Assembly: GCF_000226095.1 (NCBI RefSeq)
Contig: NC_016477.1
Span: 310,001 to 374,000, forward strand
Length of the DNA: 64,000 bases
Direction of reading: 5' to 3'
Source of the DNA: Thermothelomyces thermophilus ATCC 42464
Taxonomy: Eukaryota > Ascomycota > Sordariomycetes > Sordariales > Chaetomiaceae
In this document: piece after piece, positions 1-13,640 of the stretch
Numbering within the stretch: position 1 is the first letter of the stretch
How the letters are laid out: every line of letters starts with the position of its first letter
The notes under the pieces: model-generated
What the model saw: only the letters and a program-made list of their open reading frames with translations
Told to the model about the DNA's origin: nothing
Database searches by the model: none
Made by a program: the position numbers and the translations under genes

Positions 1-3000
1 TTTTAAGGACTAGGAACTAGTTATTACGGTAGCTCTTATAGTCAGGCTTAATGATCCTACGCTAGACCTACTACTTTAGGAGGTTAATAACCTTTAGTAT
101 TAACGGCTTTAGAATAAGAATACTCTTTAATTGCTACGCTATATAAAGAATAGTCTAGATAACCTAAAGAGGGACAATGTTAGGGTAAATCTGCCTACAT
201 TTAATAAAATCCTATATTAGGGCGGCCTCCCTATTCTATAGGACCTATATAAAGAGTTCCTTTTCCTAGTTAAATAGAAAGCTTCCTATAGATGTAAGTA
301 GCGTATTAAGCCGTTTAGCTATAAGCCGTATCCTAGGCTCTAGGTCCGAAAACTATAGTATAATAAAGCTATCCTACTCTAACCTAAACTTTATCCTTTT
401 AATAGCTTTCCCTAGGCACCGCTCCTACTAATTAAGGTTACTATTAGGTACCGAACTATCGCTAATTACTATATCTATAAGGTAAACTTTTCTAGCTATA
501 GACTTTCGTATAGTAAACGTCCGTACCTCCTATAATCCTTTTCTGACCTCTAATACAAGTTTCCTAAACGTTTTCCGTCTATCTAGACGGCCGGGCTTGT
601 CCGTTTCGCCTTCCGTTTCCTAGTATCTCTGTTTTAAAGTGTCCTATCTAGTAAGATAAAATATCGAAACTTTAGTAAATATATCGATAAGAGGTAGGTA
701 AGAAATTCTTAATATTATATTAAAAATAGCTTCATTAGCCTAATTATTAAGAAATCTAAGTAGAATTTTGCCGTTCTAAATGTTAGCAAATATAGGGGTA
801 GTGGTAGTCATCATAATTAGATACTAGAGTTTGTCTTCTATAAGTTAATATTTTCTTTCGAACGTTATTTTAGCTATGATGTCTAAGATAACTAACGCTT
901 TAATTAATTTATTCTTAGTAATAATATTTATTATAATTGGACGGCTAACTTTATGATGAAACGTTAGGCTTATATTATAGATAAATAGTATACCTAGTAA
1001 GATTTAGTAGCTACTAGTATCCTTATCTAAAATAAAGAAATGCTTATAGATTAAGATAGCCCTTAAGATAATTATATTAACCGTTTCCCTAGTAAACAGC
1101 CTATTATTATAAAGACTCTAGGAAATTATTATTATTATCTATATAGGGAGATAGTATCTTTATACCAGGCTAAGGGTAATTATATTATACTTAGATCTAG
1201 TATTAATTAGACTAAGTATCTTCTTACCCCTTAGATCTTTAAAGTTATAATAGAGCATTAGTAACGTATATATCCATATAAGTATACCTATCTGGATCTT
1301 CTAACTAGTAAAGAGTATATAGATTAGAGCCTAGAAGGATGTTTCGATTCCTTTTAAATCTAGCTAGTCTTACTATCTAATAAGGTAGTCGCTCTAGAAC
1401 CTATCTATTATAACGGCTTACTAGCTATTACTAGTAACCCCTAGAAATACTAAAACTGTAATTATACACTCTTCTCCCTTAACGTTATTCTATCCACCTA
1501 GATAGCTAAAGTATATCTTAACCTCTTATAGCGCTCTCCCTTTTATTTATAAAGCTAGCTTATTAGGGAAGGGAATAGCCGAGCCCTTATACTCGATTAC
1601 CTCCTAAGGACTTTTATAATCTTACTTAAGAAATATAATTAGTATATTCTTAAACGCTAGGGAGATCCCTAAGACCTCGTCGATAGTAAGTATCTTTACT
1701 TAAAGAGCCTTATTAACTAGAGAGAGTATATTGTAGGCTACGTTTTCCTTAGTCGATTTCTCTAATTCCCTAAAGCGAATAGTTCATTTCCATCTAGCTA
1801 GGGGGAGAACTCCTTTACTAGCTAGATTAATAGCCCTCTTAGTAGTAGCTATAACCCCTTAGCTTATAGCTAGAAGGTAAGCTCTTCTTATTTCTATATT
1901 CCTTTTTAATAATCGAATAGTCTTTACTTTATTAATCCCCTCTTACCTAATAGGATCTTATATTAGCTTGTCTTTTATTTTCATAAAATAATGCTTTATA
2001 AGGGTAGTACTCTATACTATAGTCATTATATTACTATCCCTATTGGAAATATCTTTACTATTAACCTCTAACTTAATAGTATTAAAAGCTTACGTTACCG
2101 TCTAATTAGACCGTAATATATTTATTAGTAAGCCCTTATAATCGGTAGCAAAAATAGGGTTGTCTGTCCGAGACACTATCCATTTTACCTACTAGACGAG
2201 AGTATATCTACCTTACTTATAATCTATTTAGAAATTAATCTCTCTAGCCTTAGTATAGTTATAGATTAACTTTAGGGAAACTCTTTTAGTATTAGTAAGG
2301 TAATTAAAGAAGGTTATAACTACTTTTAATAGGTATAAACCTTTAGTATATTAAAGGAAAGCCTTATTAGTAATAAGGTTTAGGTCTAGATAGTACTCTT
2401 AACTATATTCCTTTTAGTAGCTCTCTATAAACCGTTAATATAGCTCCTAATTAGAAAGATCTAGCTAAAGAGAGGTATAAGCGTAAATAATATATTATTA
2501 AGTCCTTTAATTAGCTATAGTAGCTATATCTTTACTAAGGATTTCGACTTGTTAGCTTTCTAGAAGACTAAAATCTCTCTTATTTAAGATCTACTTAAAG
2601 CTAAGCCAATAGATAAGACTATTATAGATATCTTTTACTAGGACTAGATACCTATAGGCAAAGTATATCTGGTTACTATAGTAGTAATAGCTATAAGGTA
2701 TAACTAAGGTTAAACTCGGCTAGAACCTACTACTCTTCTTCTTTTGCTAAGACTTTTAAATAGCTAATAGGTAGGTCTAGATCTCCTTAATCTCGTCGTC
2801 GCTTAGGTCATCTATTTAATTATAGGAATGCTTACCCCTATCTAAGGATTTATAGCTAACTTTGCCCTTATTAATCCGAAGCTTATATAAGGCGTCTATA
2901 AGTCTATTAACAATCTTATCAAAGGTAGTATCTCTTTAGACAGATAAACCTAAAGGACTCTCCTATACCTGGAAAGCTAAAGGACTTTTCTCGATAGTCT

Positions 3001-4300
3001 AGCTTACCTATAGTTTAACTTTTCTTCCTTTTAGATCTAACTTATAGTATATTAACCTAATATTAACTCCCTTATATAGATACTCTTATATAAAGTTATA
3101 GAAGTCCTCCTACTCTATATTATTGACCTATAAGTTACCCTTCTTATAGACCTAAAGACTAATCTAGAGAGTAAGGGAAAACCTATCCTATACCTTCTAG
3201 ATAGCTAATAACTAATAGATCGCTTTCTTCTTCTTTAGTACTTAGATAAGTAGGATATTAACATACTCTAGGTAGTTATAGATAGACTTGGCCAAATCTA
3301 TATACTAGGAATCTAAAAGACGCTTTAGCTCTTAAGTAGAGGTTTCTTGGCAAAAGTCGTTTTACTTCTAGCGTTCCTTAATAGTAGCTTTAAAAGTAGC
3401 CTAGTCCTTCTTCTTTAACTCTAGCTACTAGTCTAGGATTTCCTAAAGGTCATCTATATACTACTACTTAAAGTAGGAGATCTTATTAACGTTATCTTTA
3501 CTAAAGATTTTATAAGCCTTTTCGAAACGCTCGAAATATTTAATAATATTATAACTAGAGAAGAGACTAGGTAATCCCTTATCTATTAGCAAAGGGAATA
3601 TAACCTAAATAACCTTAGTAAGTCTATCTATCATAATATCTACTTAAGTATAATACTTAACTTCTAAGTCTAAGGTAAGGTTTCTAAACTCTAGTAATTA
3701 AGGTAATTCTAACGGCGTTTTTCCTAATAAAGTTTTAATATACCTAAATATAAGAAGCATTAAGAGTAGCGATTCTAATTAAGGTATTTACTAAACTAAT
3801 AAAAAGAAAAGTACCTAAGGTTACTATCCTTAATTACGCCTTCCTATTTAAATAACTTCTTTAAAGACAGTTCTTCTATCCAAATTACTAATCTAGGAAG
3901 CCTTCCTCCTTTCTTTTAAGTCTTCCTATAACTAATAAGATTAAATATGAACTTAGTCTACCGCTTTTATTCCTTTAGAGTATACCTAGTAAAGCTATTC
4001 CTAAACCTTCTAATAGGGAATACCTTATAATAATAACGCTCTGACCTTTAAAGTCAGAACTCTTAGAATAATAAGACAAATCTATACTAGACTACTAAAG
4101 AATAGTAATATATAAATAGATACACCCTTACTAATAAGTACTAGTATTAAGGTAACTAGGGCTAGGATAATTATAAAACTCTTCTCTAGCGCCTATATAA
4201 CTCCAAAATCTCGTTTCCAAATCCCGAATAGTTCTAGCATTGCTAATCTATATTTTAGAGTTTCTATCCCTCTAGATGGACGTTAAACTCCTTTAAACTT
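1..4300 (-). pseudogene. RIP-destroyed gag, protease and RT N-terminus of copy A
   Basis: This is the reverse-complement equivalent of G 6480-10783. The retroviral-type aspartic protease lies near 880-1330: the segment around 1190-1215 mirrors the G sequence at about 9564-9590, where the catalytic Asp-Thr/Ser-Gly triad is degraded. The N-terminal part of reverse transcriptase lies at 1-650. The gag-like part covers about 1800-4100. In-frame stops are TAG or TAA throughout, which fits CAG/CAA decay. No start codon can be fixed. Assignment rests on order and on similarity to G, where the RT and integrase that follow are clearer. Confidence 0.65.
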
Positions 4301-4561
4301 ATCGTCTTACGATTCCTACCGTCTCTACTAGCGGTATTATTACATTAGGGTAGGAGTAGTTCCCTAGCCTACTACCAGATATACTAATCTCTTAGTACTT
4401 ACATTCGCCCTTCTCGCTTTCCTAATAGTTTTACCATATACGCCTCTACGTACGTATCTTTACTCCTCTATTACGAACATTACTATCCTACTACGCTTAA
4501 AGTCTAATAGTCTAGTTTAGACTTAGAGCTAAGCTCTTCCCTGATTAAGCCCTTAAAAATA

Positions 4562-5010
4562 TAAGCTAGTGCTAACCCTCTAAGGCACTACTTAGTACCT
4601 CTAGAACTAAACCTCTGTCTAGTCAGATAGGGAGGAGCTTTGGCTTAAAATATCTAGGGCGTCCGAGTATTTATAGTTATAGTAGGCAAGTCTAACCATC
4701 TAGATAGTAACGATGATAGGGGCAAAGCTAGTAATAGTAATATCCCTCTAGATAGATATAGAAGAGTCTACTTACGTGGAAAAAGATATCCCTAACTTGT
4801 AAAAGAAAGAAGAACTATATCCTATTACTCTAATCTATTAGAGTAAACGAGTGTTAAAGCTATCTGTTGTCCTTGTCTCCCTATCTAGCGCCTCTAGATA
4901 GGTAACCCCTATTTATATCTATTATATATAGTAAAGCTCTACGGAACCGGAAAAATAAAACTGTACCTTATGTCCTTCTGGTCATATTAAGAACTCCTAA
5001 CCCTGGTCTA
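4562..5010 (-). repeat. 5' LTR of copy A (449 bp)
   Basis: The same 449-bp unit occurs at 5773-6221 (G, inverted) and 25164-25612 (H, same strand). All three have identical length, with differences that are mostly transitions. The ends read TA...TA, as expected if an original TG...CA was altered by RIP. On the minus strand the LTR runs from 5010 to 4562 and gag follows to the left, so this is the 5' LTR. Confidence 0.88.
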
Positions 5011-5772
5011 ATAGGGGCTATTGGCCTTTGTAACTTCCTTTTTAGGGTTTAAGTCCTAGGGGTTAGTACCCCTTACTATACCTATGGCTAGGGGAGGGAA
5101 ACTATAGAGCACCTAGTTATATAGTGCCTAAACGTACTAAGAAGCTAAACGTAGGAATCCTAGGAAATACGGTCGTAAAGGGACCTAGACCTTGTTCTAC
5201 GAGGTATAGGAGCCTGTAACTATCGTTTAGCAAGGAGGGTTCTATAGTAGCTAATGGACCTAGGGAGGCTCCTGGAATACCGCCTTGTAAGGAGGCTAGA
5301 CCAGGAGAGAAGGTCTCTATAGGGCTATTCTAGCTACTTCTCCTTTTCTTTATAATGTATTAGTATTCTAGATTAGGCGTTAGAGGCATAATAAAGGTTT
5401 TTATCCGGCCTATTAGGTATAGTTTCCTTTGTATATAACTAGAGAGGCTCTAGCATACTTATTAGCATAGTAGTATAGGACTAATAATGATAATAATAAT
5501 AATATATACTATCTAGAGATTTAAATGTAATGTTCCTATATATTAGATTAGTCCTAGAAAGATACCTTTAATTATTAGACTTTGGAGTAATAGTTTAAAT
5601 TCTTCTAGATTACCTGGCTTATATATAATATTATTAATAATAATATCTATAATATAAATAAGAAAGGCTATATAAAGGGTATTAGAGATACTTTAATAGT
5701 TATTATACCTTATATAAAGGTATAAAAGTTAACCTTTATTTAGCCTAGTAATTATAAATAGGTCCTAATTAT
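5011..5772. other. Spacer between head-to-head elements A and G; no gene recognised
   Basis: This 762-bp stretch separates the two facing 5' LTRs. It is less AT-rich in its first half, and a short (TAA)n microsatellite lies near 5482-5506. Both strands can be read open for about 150 codons if TAR is ignored, so no coding strand can be chosen. It shows no similarity to other parts of the window and may be the old target DNA. Confidence 0.5.
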
Positions 5773-6221
5773 TAGACTAGGGCTAGAAGCTCTTAATATA
5801 ACTAGAAGGACATAAGGTATAGTTTTATTTTTCTAGTTCTATGAAGCTTTATTATATATAATAAGTATAAATAGTGGTTACCTATCTAGGGGTACTAAAT
5901 AGATAGATAAGGATAATAGATAACTTTTAATACTCGTTTACTCTAATAGATCTAAGTAATAGGATATAGTTCTTCTTTCTTTTATAAGTTAGGGATATCT
6001 TTTCTATATAAGTAGACTCTTCTACATTTGTCTAGAGGGATATTACTATTGCTATCTTTGCCTCTATCATCGTTACTATCCGGATGGTTAGACTTGTCTA
6101 CTATAACCGCAAATACTTAGATACCCTAGATATTTTAAGCCAAAGCTCCTCCCTATCTAACTATATGGAGGTTTAGTTCTAGAGGTGCTAAGTAGTGCCC
6201 TAGAGGGTTAGTACTAGCTTA
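5773..6221 (+). repeat. 5' LTR of copy G (449 bp)
   Basis: It is the inverted equivalent of 4562-5010 and the counterpart of 25164-25612, with the same length. Internal sequence begins at 6222 and matches the internal start of A. I found no TGG-type tRNA primer site directly after it. The flank at 5768-5772 (ATTAT) is the expected target duplication, but there is no partner to compare. Confidence 0.88.
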
Positions 6222-6499
6222 TATTTTTAGGGGCTCAATTAGAGAAGAGCTTAGCTTTGAATCTAAACTAGATTACTAGACTTTAAGTGTAATAAGATAG
6301 TAATACTTATGATAGAGGAGTAAAGATATACGTATAGAGGCGTATATAGCAAAGCTATTAGGAAACTAAGAAGAGTAAATATAGGTGCTAAGAGATCGGT
6401 ATATCTAGTAGTAGGCTAGGGAACTACTCTTGCCCTAATGTAATAATACCGTTAGTAGAGATAGTAGGAATTGTAGAATGATACGTTTAAAGGAGTTTG

Positions 6500-9400
6500 A
6501 TGTCTATCTAGAGGGATAGAAACTCTGAAATATAGATTAGTAATATTAAAACTATTTAGGATTTAGAAACGAGATTTTAAAGTTATATAGATACTAGAAG
6601 AGAGCTTTATAGCTATCTTAGCCCTAGTTACCTTAGTATTAATGCTTATTAGTAAGGGTATATCTACCTATATATTACTACTCTTTAGCGGTCTAGTATA
6701 GATTTATCTCATTATTTTAGGAATTCTAACTTTAGGGGTTAGAGCGTTATTATTATAAGGTATCCCCTATTAGAAGGTTTAGGAATAGCTTTATTAGGTA
6801 TACTTTAAAGGAGTAAAAGTAGTAGACTAAGTTTATATTTAATCTTATTAATTATAGGAAGATTTAAAGGAAAGAAGGAAGGCTTTCTAGATTAGCTATT
6901 TAGATAGAAGAGTTATCTTCAAGGAAGTTACCTAAATAGGAAGGTATAATTAAGGATAGTAACCTTAGGTACTACTCCTCTTATTAGTTTAGTAAATACC
7001 TTAATTAGAATCGTTACTCTTAATACCTCTTATATCTAGGTATATTAAACCCTTATTAGGAAGGACGCTATTAGAATTACCTTAATTATTAGAGTTTAGA
7101 AACCTTACTTTAAACTTAGAAGTTAAGCGTTGTACTTAAGTAAATATTATAATAAATAGATTTACTAAAGTTATTTAGGTTATATTCTCTTTACTAATAG
7201 ATAAGAGATTACCTAGTCTCTTCTTTAGTTATAATATTACTAAGTACCTTAAGCGTTTTATAAAGGCTTATAAGATCTTTAGTAGAGATAATGATAATAA
7301 GATCTCTTACTTTAAGTAATAATATATAGATGACCTCTAGGAAATCCTAGACTAGTAACTAAAGTTAAAGAAAAAGGATTAGGTTACTTTCGAAGCTACT
7401 ATTAAAGAACGCTAGAAGTAAAACGACTCTTACTAGGAAACTTCTACTTAGGAGCTAGAGTATCTTCTAGATTCCTAGTATATAGATTCGGCTAAGTCTA
7501 TCTATAACTACCTAGAGTATATTAACGTCTTACTTACCTAGGTGCCGAAGAAGAAGAAAGCGGTCTACTAGTTATTAGCTATCTAGAAGGTATAGGACAG
7601 ATTTCCTCCTACTCTCTGGATTAGTCTTTAAGTCTATAAAAAGGGTAAATTATAGGTTAATAATATAAAATAAAAGGACTTCTATAACTTTATATAGGAG
7701 TATCTATATAAGGGAATTAACACTAGGTTAATATATTATAAGTTAGATCCGAAAGGAAGAGAAGTCAAACTATGGGTAAGCTAGGCTATCAAGAAAAGTC
7801 CTTTGGCTCCCTAAATATAAGAAAGTCCTTTAGGTTTATCTACCTAAAGAGATACTACCTTCGATAAGATTATTGATAGGCTTATAGATACCTTATATAA
7901 ACTTCGGATCAATAAGGGCAAAGTTAGCTATAAATCCTTAGATAGGAATAGACGTTCCTATAACTAGATAGATAATCTAAGTAATGACGAGATTAAGGAA
8001 ATCTAGACCTACCTATTAGCTACTTAAGAGTCTTAGTAGAAGAAAAAGAGTAGTAGATTCTAGCTAAGTTTAACCTTAGTTATACCTTATAGTTATTATT
8101 ATTATAGTAACTAGATATACTTTATCTATAGATATCTAGTCTTAATAGAAGATATCTATAATAGTCTTATTTATTAACTTGGTTTTAAGTAGATCTTAGG
8201 GTAGAGAGATCTTAGTCTTCCAAAAAACTAGTAAATTAAGATTCTTAATAAGGATATAGCTACTATAGCTAATTAGAGGGCCTAATAATATATTATTTAT
8301 ATTTATACCTCTCTTTAGCTAGATCTTCCTAGTTAAGAGCTATATTAATAGTTTATAAAGAGCTACTAAAAGGAGTATAGTTAAGAGTATTATCTAGATC
8401 TAAACCTTATTACTAATAAGGCCTTCCTTTAGTATATTGAAGGTTTATACCTATTAGAAGTAGTTATAACCTCCTTCAATTATCTTATTAATACTAAAAG
8501 AGTATCTCTAAAGTTAATCTATAACTATACTAAGGCTAGGGAGATTAATTTCCAGATAGACTATAAGCAAGGTAGATATACTCTTATCTAGTAAGTAAAA
8601 CGGACAACGTCTCGGACAGACGACCCTATTTTTACCACTAACTATAAGGGCTTACTAGTAAACGCGTCTTAATCTGACTAGATAGTAATATAAGCTTTTA
8701 ATACTATTAAATTAGAGGTTAATAATGAAGATATTTCTGATAGGGATAGCGATATAGTAACTATAATATAGAGTATTACCTTTATAAAGTGCTATTTTAT
8801 GGAAATAGAAGATAAGCTAATATAGGATCCTATTAGGTAAAAAGGTACTAATAAAATGAAGATTATTTAATCATTAAAAAGGAATATAGAAGTAAAAGGA
8901 GCTAAACCTCTAGCTATAAGTTAAAGGGTTATAGCTATTATTAAAAGGGCTACTAACCTTACTAGTAAGGGAGTTTTCCCTTTAGCTAGATAAAAATAAA
9001 CTATTCATTTTAAAGAATTAGAGAAATTAACTAAGGAGAATATAACCTATAATATACTTTCTCTAGTTAGTAAGGCTCTTTAAGTAAAGATACTTACTAT
9101 TAATAAGGTCTTAAGGATCTCCCTAGCATTTAAGAATATATTAATTACATTCCTTAAACAAGATTATAAAAGTCCTTGGGAGGTAATTAAGTATAAGGGC
9201 TCGGTTATTCCCTTCCCTAATAAGCCGGCTTTATAAGTAAGAGGGAAAGTGCTATAAGAGGTTAAGATATACCTTAGCCGTCTAGGCAGATAGAGTAACG
9301 TTAAGGGAGAAAAGTCTATAATTACGGTTCTAGCATTTCTAAAGGTTACTAGTAATAGCTAGTAGGCCGTTATAATAGACGGTTTCTAGAGCGATTACCT

Positions 9401-9950
9401 TACTAGATAGTAAGACTAGTTAGATTTAGAAAAAATTAAAATATCCTTCTAGGCTCCGATCTATACGCTCTTTACTAGCTAGAATATCTAGATAGGTATA
9501 CTTATATGGATATATATACTACTAATACTCTATTATGACTTTAAAGATCCAAGGGGTAAGAAAGTGCTTACTCTAATTAATATTAGATCTAAGTATAATA
9601 TAATTACCTTTAGCTTAGTATAAAGATACTATCTCCCTATATAGATAATAATAATAATTTTCTAAAGTCCTTATAATAGTAGGCCGTTTACTGGGGAAAC
9701 GGTTAATATAATTATCTTAAGGGCTATCTTAATCTATAAGCATTTTTTCATTTTAGATAGAGATACTAGTAGCTATTAAATCTTACTAGATATATTATTT
9801 ATCTATAATATAAGTCTAACATTTAGCTATAAAGCTAGCTATCTAGTTATAGTAAACATTATCATTAAGAATAAATTAATTAAAGCGTTAGTTATCTTAG
9901 ACATTATAGCTAAAACGACATTCGAAGGAAAATATTAACTTATGAGGAAT
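6500..9950 (+). pseudogene. gag: Gag-like region and aspartic protease of copy G
   Basis: If TAR is read as Gln, one long frame is open from about 6900 to beyond 9000. It is rich in Lys, Glu and Gln, as expected for the capsid and spacer part of a retroelement polyprotein. A retropepsin-like segment follows at about 9450-9900, with the catalytic Asp-Thr/Ser-Gly triad decayed to Asn-Ile-Arg near 9577. I cannot see a CCHC zinc knuckle or a dependable start codon. The same region is present in A. No function is possible now because stops occur every few codons. Confidence 0.55.
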
Positions 9951-9999
9951 AAACTTTAACGCCTAGTTATAATAACTATTACTACCCTTATATTTACTA

Positions 10000-12900
10000 A
10001 TATTTAAGATAGTAAAATTCTACTTAGATTTCTTCATAATTAGGCTAATAAAGCTATTTTTAATATAATACTAAGGATTTCTTACCTACCTTTTATTAAT
10101 ACGTTTACTAAAGTTTTAACATTTTATCTTACTGGATAGGATACTTTAAAATGGAGATATTAGGAAATAGAGGGCGAAACGGATAAGCCTAGCTATCTAG
10201 ATAGACAGAAAATGCTTAGGAAACTTATATTAGAGGTCAAAAAAGGGTTATAAGAGGTATAGACGTTTACTATATAAAAGTCTATAGCTAGAAACGTTTA
10301 CCCTATAGATACGGTTATTAGCGATAGTTTGGTACTTAATGATAACCCTAATTAGCGAGAATAGCGCTTAGGGGAAGCTACTAAAAAGATAAAGTTTAGG
10401 TTAGAGTAGGATAGCCTTATTATACTATGGTTTTCGGACTTAAAGCCTAGAATATAGCTTATAGCCAAACGGCTTAATATATTACTTATATTTATAGGAA
10501 GCTTTCTATCTAACTAGGAGAAGGAACTCTTTATATAGGTCCTATAGAACTAGGAAGCTACCTTAGTATAGGATTTTACTAAATATAGGTAGATTTACCT
10601 TAATATTATCCTTCCTTAGGTTATCTAAACCATTCCTTATATAGTATAGTAATTAAAGAGTATCCCTATCCCAAAGCCGTTAATGCGAAAGGTTATTAAC
10701 CTTCTAAAGTAGAGGATTTAATATAAGAGTATCGAGCCTAGCTACAAGAGCTACTGAAATAACTAGTTCTTAGTCTTTAAAAAGGATAATAGTCTCTAGC
10801 TAATCAATAATGCCTGGAAAGCTAACGCTATAACTATATAGGATATATTCGTACCGCTAGCTATAAAGGAATTTAGCAAAGACTTTAGTAATTATAAGAT
10901 TATCTCTCTCTTAGACCTATTTTCTAGGTATAACTAAGTTAGCCTTAACGAAAGGAGCTAGGATCTTATTACCTTCTAAATGCCTATTAGCCTCTTCTAG
11001 ATATATACCTTCCTTATAGGTAGAATAAACTCTATTACCTAGTTTTAATAATCAATGACCCGGATCTTCTAGAACCTAATTCTAGATATCTACTACGTTT
11101 ACCTAGATAATATCTATATAAAGGGGCTATAGTCTGATTATAATAGGGAAGAAGTTGCCCCTAGGTTATAGAAGTTTATAGTTAAATACCTTTAAAATGT
11201 TAACGTAGTTCTCTTAAACGCTAAACTTACTAGAGCTACTATTATAGCTAGGAAATCCTAATAGTATTAGCTATAAATAGTATTACTTAGCTACCTTTAT
11301 ATATCTAAAGGGTAACTATCTAATAATATTAAAGTTATGAAAATCCTTAAGTAGACTTCCTATTTAGATTTAAAGGATATTTATACCTTCCTAGGGATTA
11401 TTAGCTATTACTAGATTTAGATAGAGCACTTTACTACTATTACTTAGCCATTATATAACCTAATAAAGAAGAATACCTATTAGGAATAGGGCCTTACTTA
11501 ATAGTAGGCTATAAAGGAATTCTAAACTTAAATAATTACTACCTTAGTCCTTATACTACTTATTCTCGATGACCTTAGGTATAATTAGATATATCTAATG
11601 ACCGATATAAGTCTTTTCGGTTAAGGAGGAGTTATTAAGGAAGTCGGCCTTAATAAAAAGAGGTACCTATATTAATTTAAGAGTAGGATATAGTCTAAGG
11701 TAGAGAAACAGCATAACCTTAATAAATAGGAGCTCTATAGATTACTTTTCCTATTAAAACGTTTCTAATAGTACCTCTTTAACGTTTACTTTATTATAGA
11801 AATAGACAGTCCTATCCTAGTTTACTAGTTAAACGATATAGCTAGTAATAAACCTAGAGCCTTAATAATATAGTAGATTATATACATTTAGCTATTTAAC
11901 TTTAAGGTTAAGTATATTCTAAGTTCTAAAAATGCTATTACTAATAGGCTTTTATAGAAGCCTCCTAGTCTATCTAACTAGATAGAGAAAGCAAACAAGG
12001 AAGATATTAATGATTAGGTTAATATATAAATCTATATTAGCTATATTAGCAATCCTCCTAAACCTATAGACCTAAACCTTAAGGAAGGATACTCTAAATA
12101 CTCTAGAGCTATTATATAGTACTTAGCCACTCCAGAAGAACCTATAGCCATCTAACTACACTAATAGCGACATCTATTTAAGAAGGAAGTACCTAAATAT
12201 TTAGTAGATAAGGGCTATCTATTCCTTTAGTTAGTAAATAATACCTAGAATCCTTACTATACAGTAAATACCCTGAAAGAAAGGCAATAAATTTTCTAAG
12301 CCTACTATAATAAAATAGGCTATAAAGGTAAAGAAGCTACTTACTAGAGGGTTACTAACTACTATTACTAGAAGGGAATATATACTAATATAATAGAGTA
12401 GATTTATACCTACCTAGAGTATTAGGTATAGGATATTAAAAGATTTAAAAAGGTATATTTATATTTAGAGCCTTCTCTAATCCTATTTACAAAATGGTAC
12501 TTAGATATCTAGTTTATACCCTTTAACTAGAGGGGGAAGCCCTATTTCCTCCTTAAGGCATATAATAATCTCTTAGGATTTATAAAAGCCAAAGTCCTAC
12601 CTAATAAGTCAGCTAGAGTAGTAAAGAACTTTATTAACTATAATATTTTCTTTTATTAGGGACTCCCGATAGTCGTAGTTATTAATAGGGGATCTAAATT
12701 CAAAAGGGAAGCGAAAGCTATCTTAGAGGAACTAGGGGTAAAATATATCATTATTTCTCTCTATAACTCTAGGGCTAATAGTATTAGTAAGGCTAGATAT
12801 ATACTTATAATGGCTACCTTAATAAAGATAACTATAGGGACTAGAAAGAACTAGTAATAGCTTTTTCCCTATTCCTATATATTAACTATATTATTGTTTG

Positions 12901-13640
12901 AAATAACTATAGCCGCTTACCTTTTAACCTTCTTTATAACTATAATCCTATTAGCCCGATCGAAAACGATATTCCTACCTAGTAAATTCTTCACTAGGAC
13001 TTTATAGCTATCTAACTAAATAAGGAAAATTAAATAGAAGCCTATCTATAATCATTAGAGCTCTATACTAAGGTATTATTTAATATAGAATTTAATCTAG
13101 AAGTTACTACTAAAAAAGTTACTAAAGCTAGACGAAAAATGGCTAAATGCCGAAACAAAGCCTATTACTATAAATTTAGAGCTAATAATACCTAAGTTAA
13201 GGTAGGCGATCTTATTCTAATTTATAATGACATTTAGTAGATTAATATAAGCTTGTTTCGAAAACTCTAATATCGGTAGTATAGCCTATACTAGGTCTAG
13301 GAAGTTAGGGATAGAAATACCTACTACTTAGAGACTCTTGATAGTATAACTATATAGATACTATATTCTATAAACTATATTAAGAGGTTTTTTAAGTAGG
13401 ATAGAGTTTAGCTTAAAGCTAACAGATCTAATAGTTTTCTAGGTAAGTAGAATCTCTAGAACTAGGAAGTAAGTTCTTTACTACTAAAAGCACTCAAAGA
13501 AGTAATAATAAAAGAGGAAGCTCCTAGACGAACTAGGCAACTATAACTAAGTAATTAACTTACTAGATCTAAAGCCTAAGAGTAATAATAGCAATAGTAG
13601 GAGCTTATAGTCAAACTAACTAGAGGGAAACCGCCTAGAT
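10000..13640 (+). pseudogene. pol: Pol (RT, RNase H, integrase) of copy G
   Basis: RT spans about 10640-11350. Its catalytic box, which should read Tyr-Leu-Asp-Asp, is Tyr-Leu-Asp-Asn near 11098-11123 (G-to-A change). RNase H lies at about 11520-11880. The integrase covers about 12160-13100: the zinc-binding Cys pair has become Tyr residues, and the core Asp before a Gly-Ser-Lys-Phe motif reads Asn near 12683. I see no chromodomain at the C-terminus, unlike elements B to F and I. Stops are TAG/TAA. A parallel integrase fragment is in H (59640-61081). Confidence 0.75.

Larger units (their letters stand above)
1..5010 (-). mobile_element. Copy A: 5' half of a large (~12 kb) Ty3/gypsy element
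   Basis: Read on the minus strand, a 449-bp LTR (4562-5010) is followed by gag, protease and the start of reverse transcriptase, and the copy then leaves the window at position 1. It is the same family as copy G on the plus strand: window position 1 corresponds to about 10783 in G. The distance from the LTR edge is 4561 in A and 4562 in G, so the two copies carry essentially no indels. CpA and TpG are almost absent, which is heavy RIP. The elements lie head-to-head with their 5' LTRs facing each other. No target duplication can be tested because the 3' end of A is outside the window. Confidence 0.85.

Noticed and set aside
5011-5772. Host gene in the A/G spacer
   Set aside because: Both strands are equally open when TAR is ignored; no start, intron or domain favours either.
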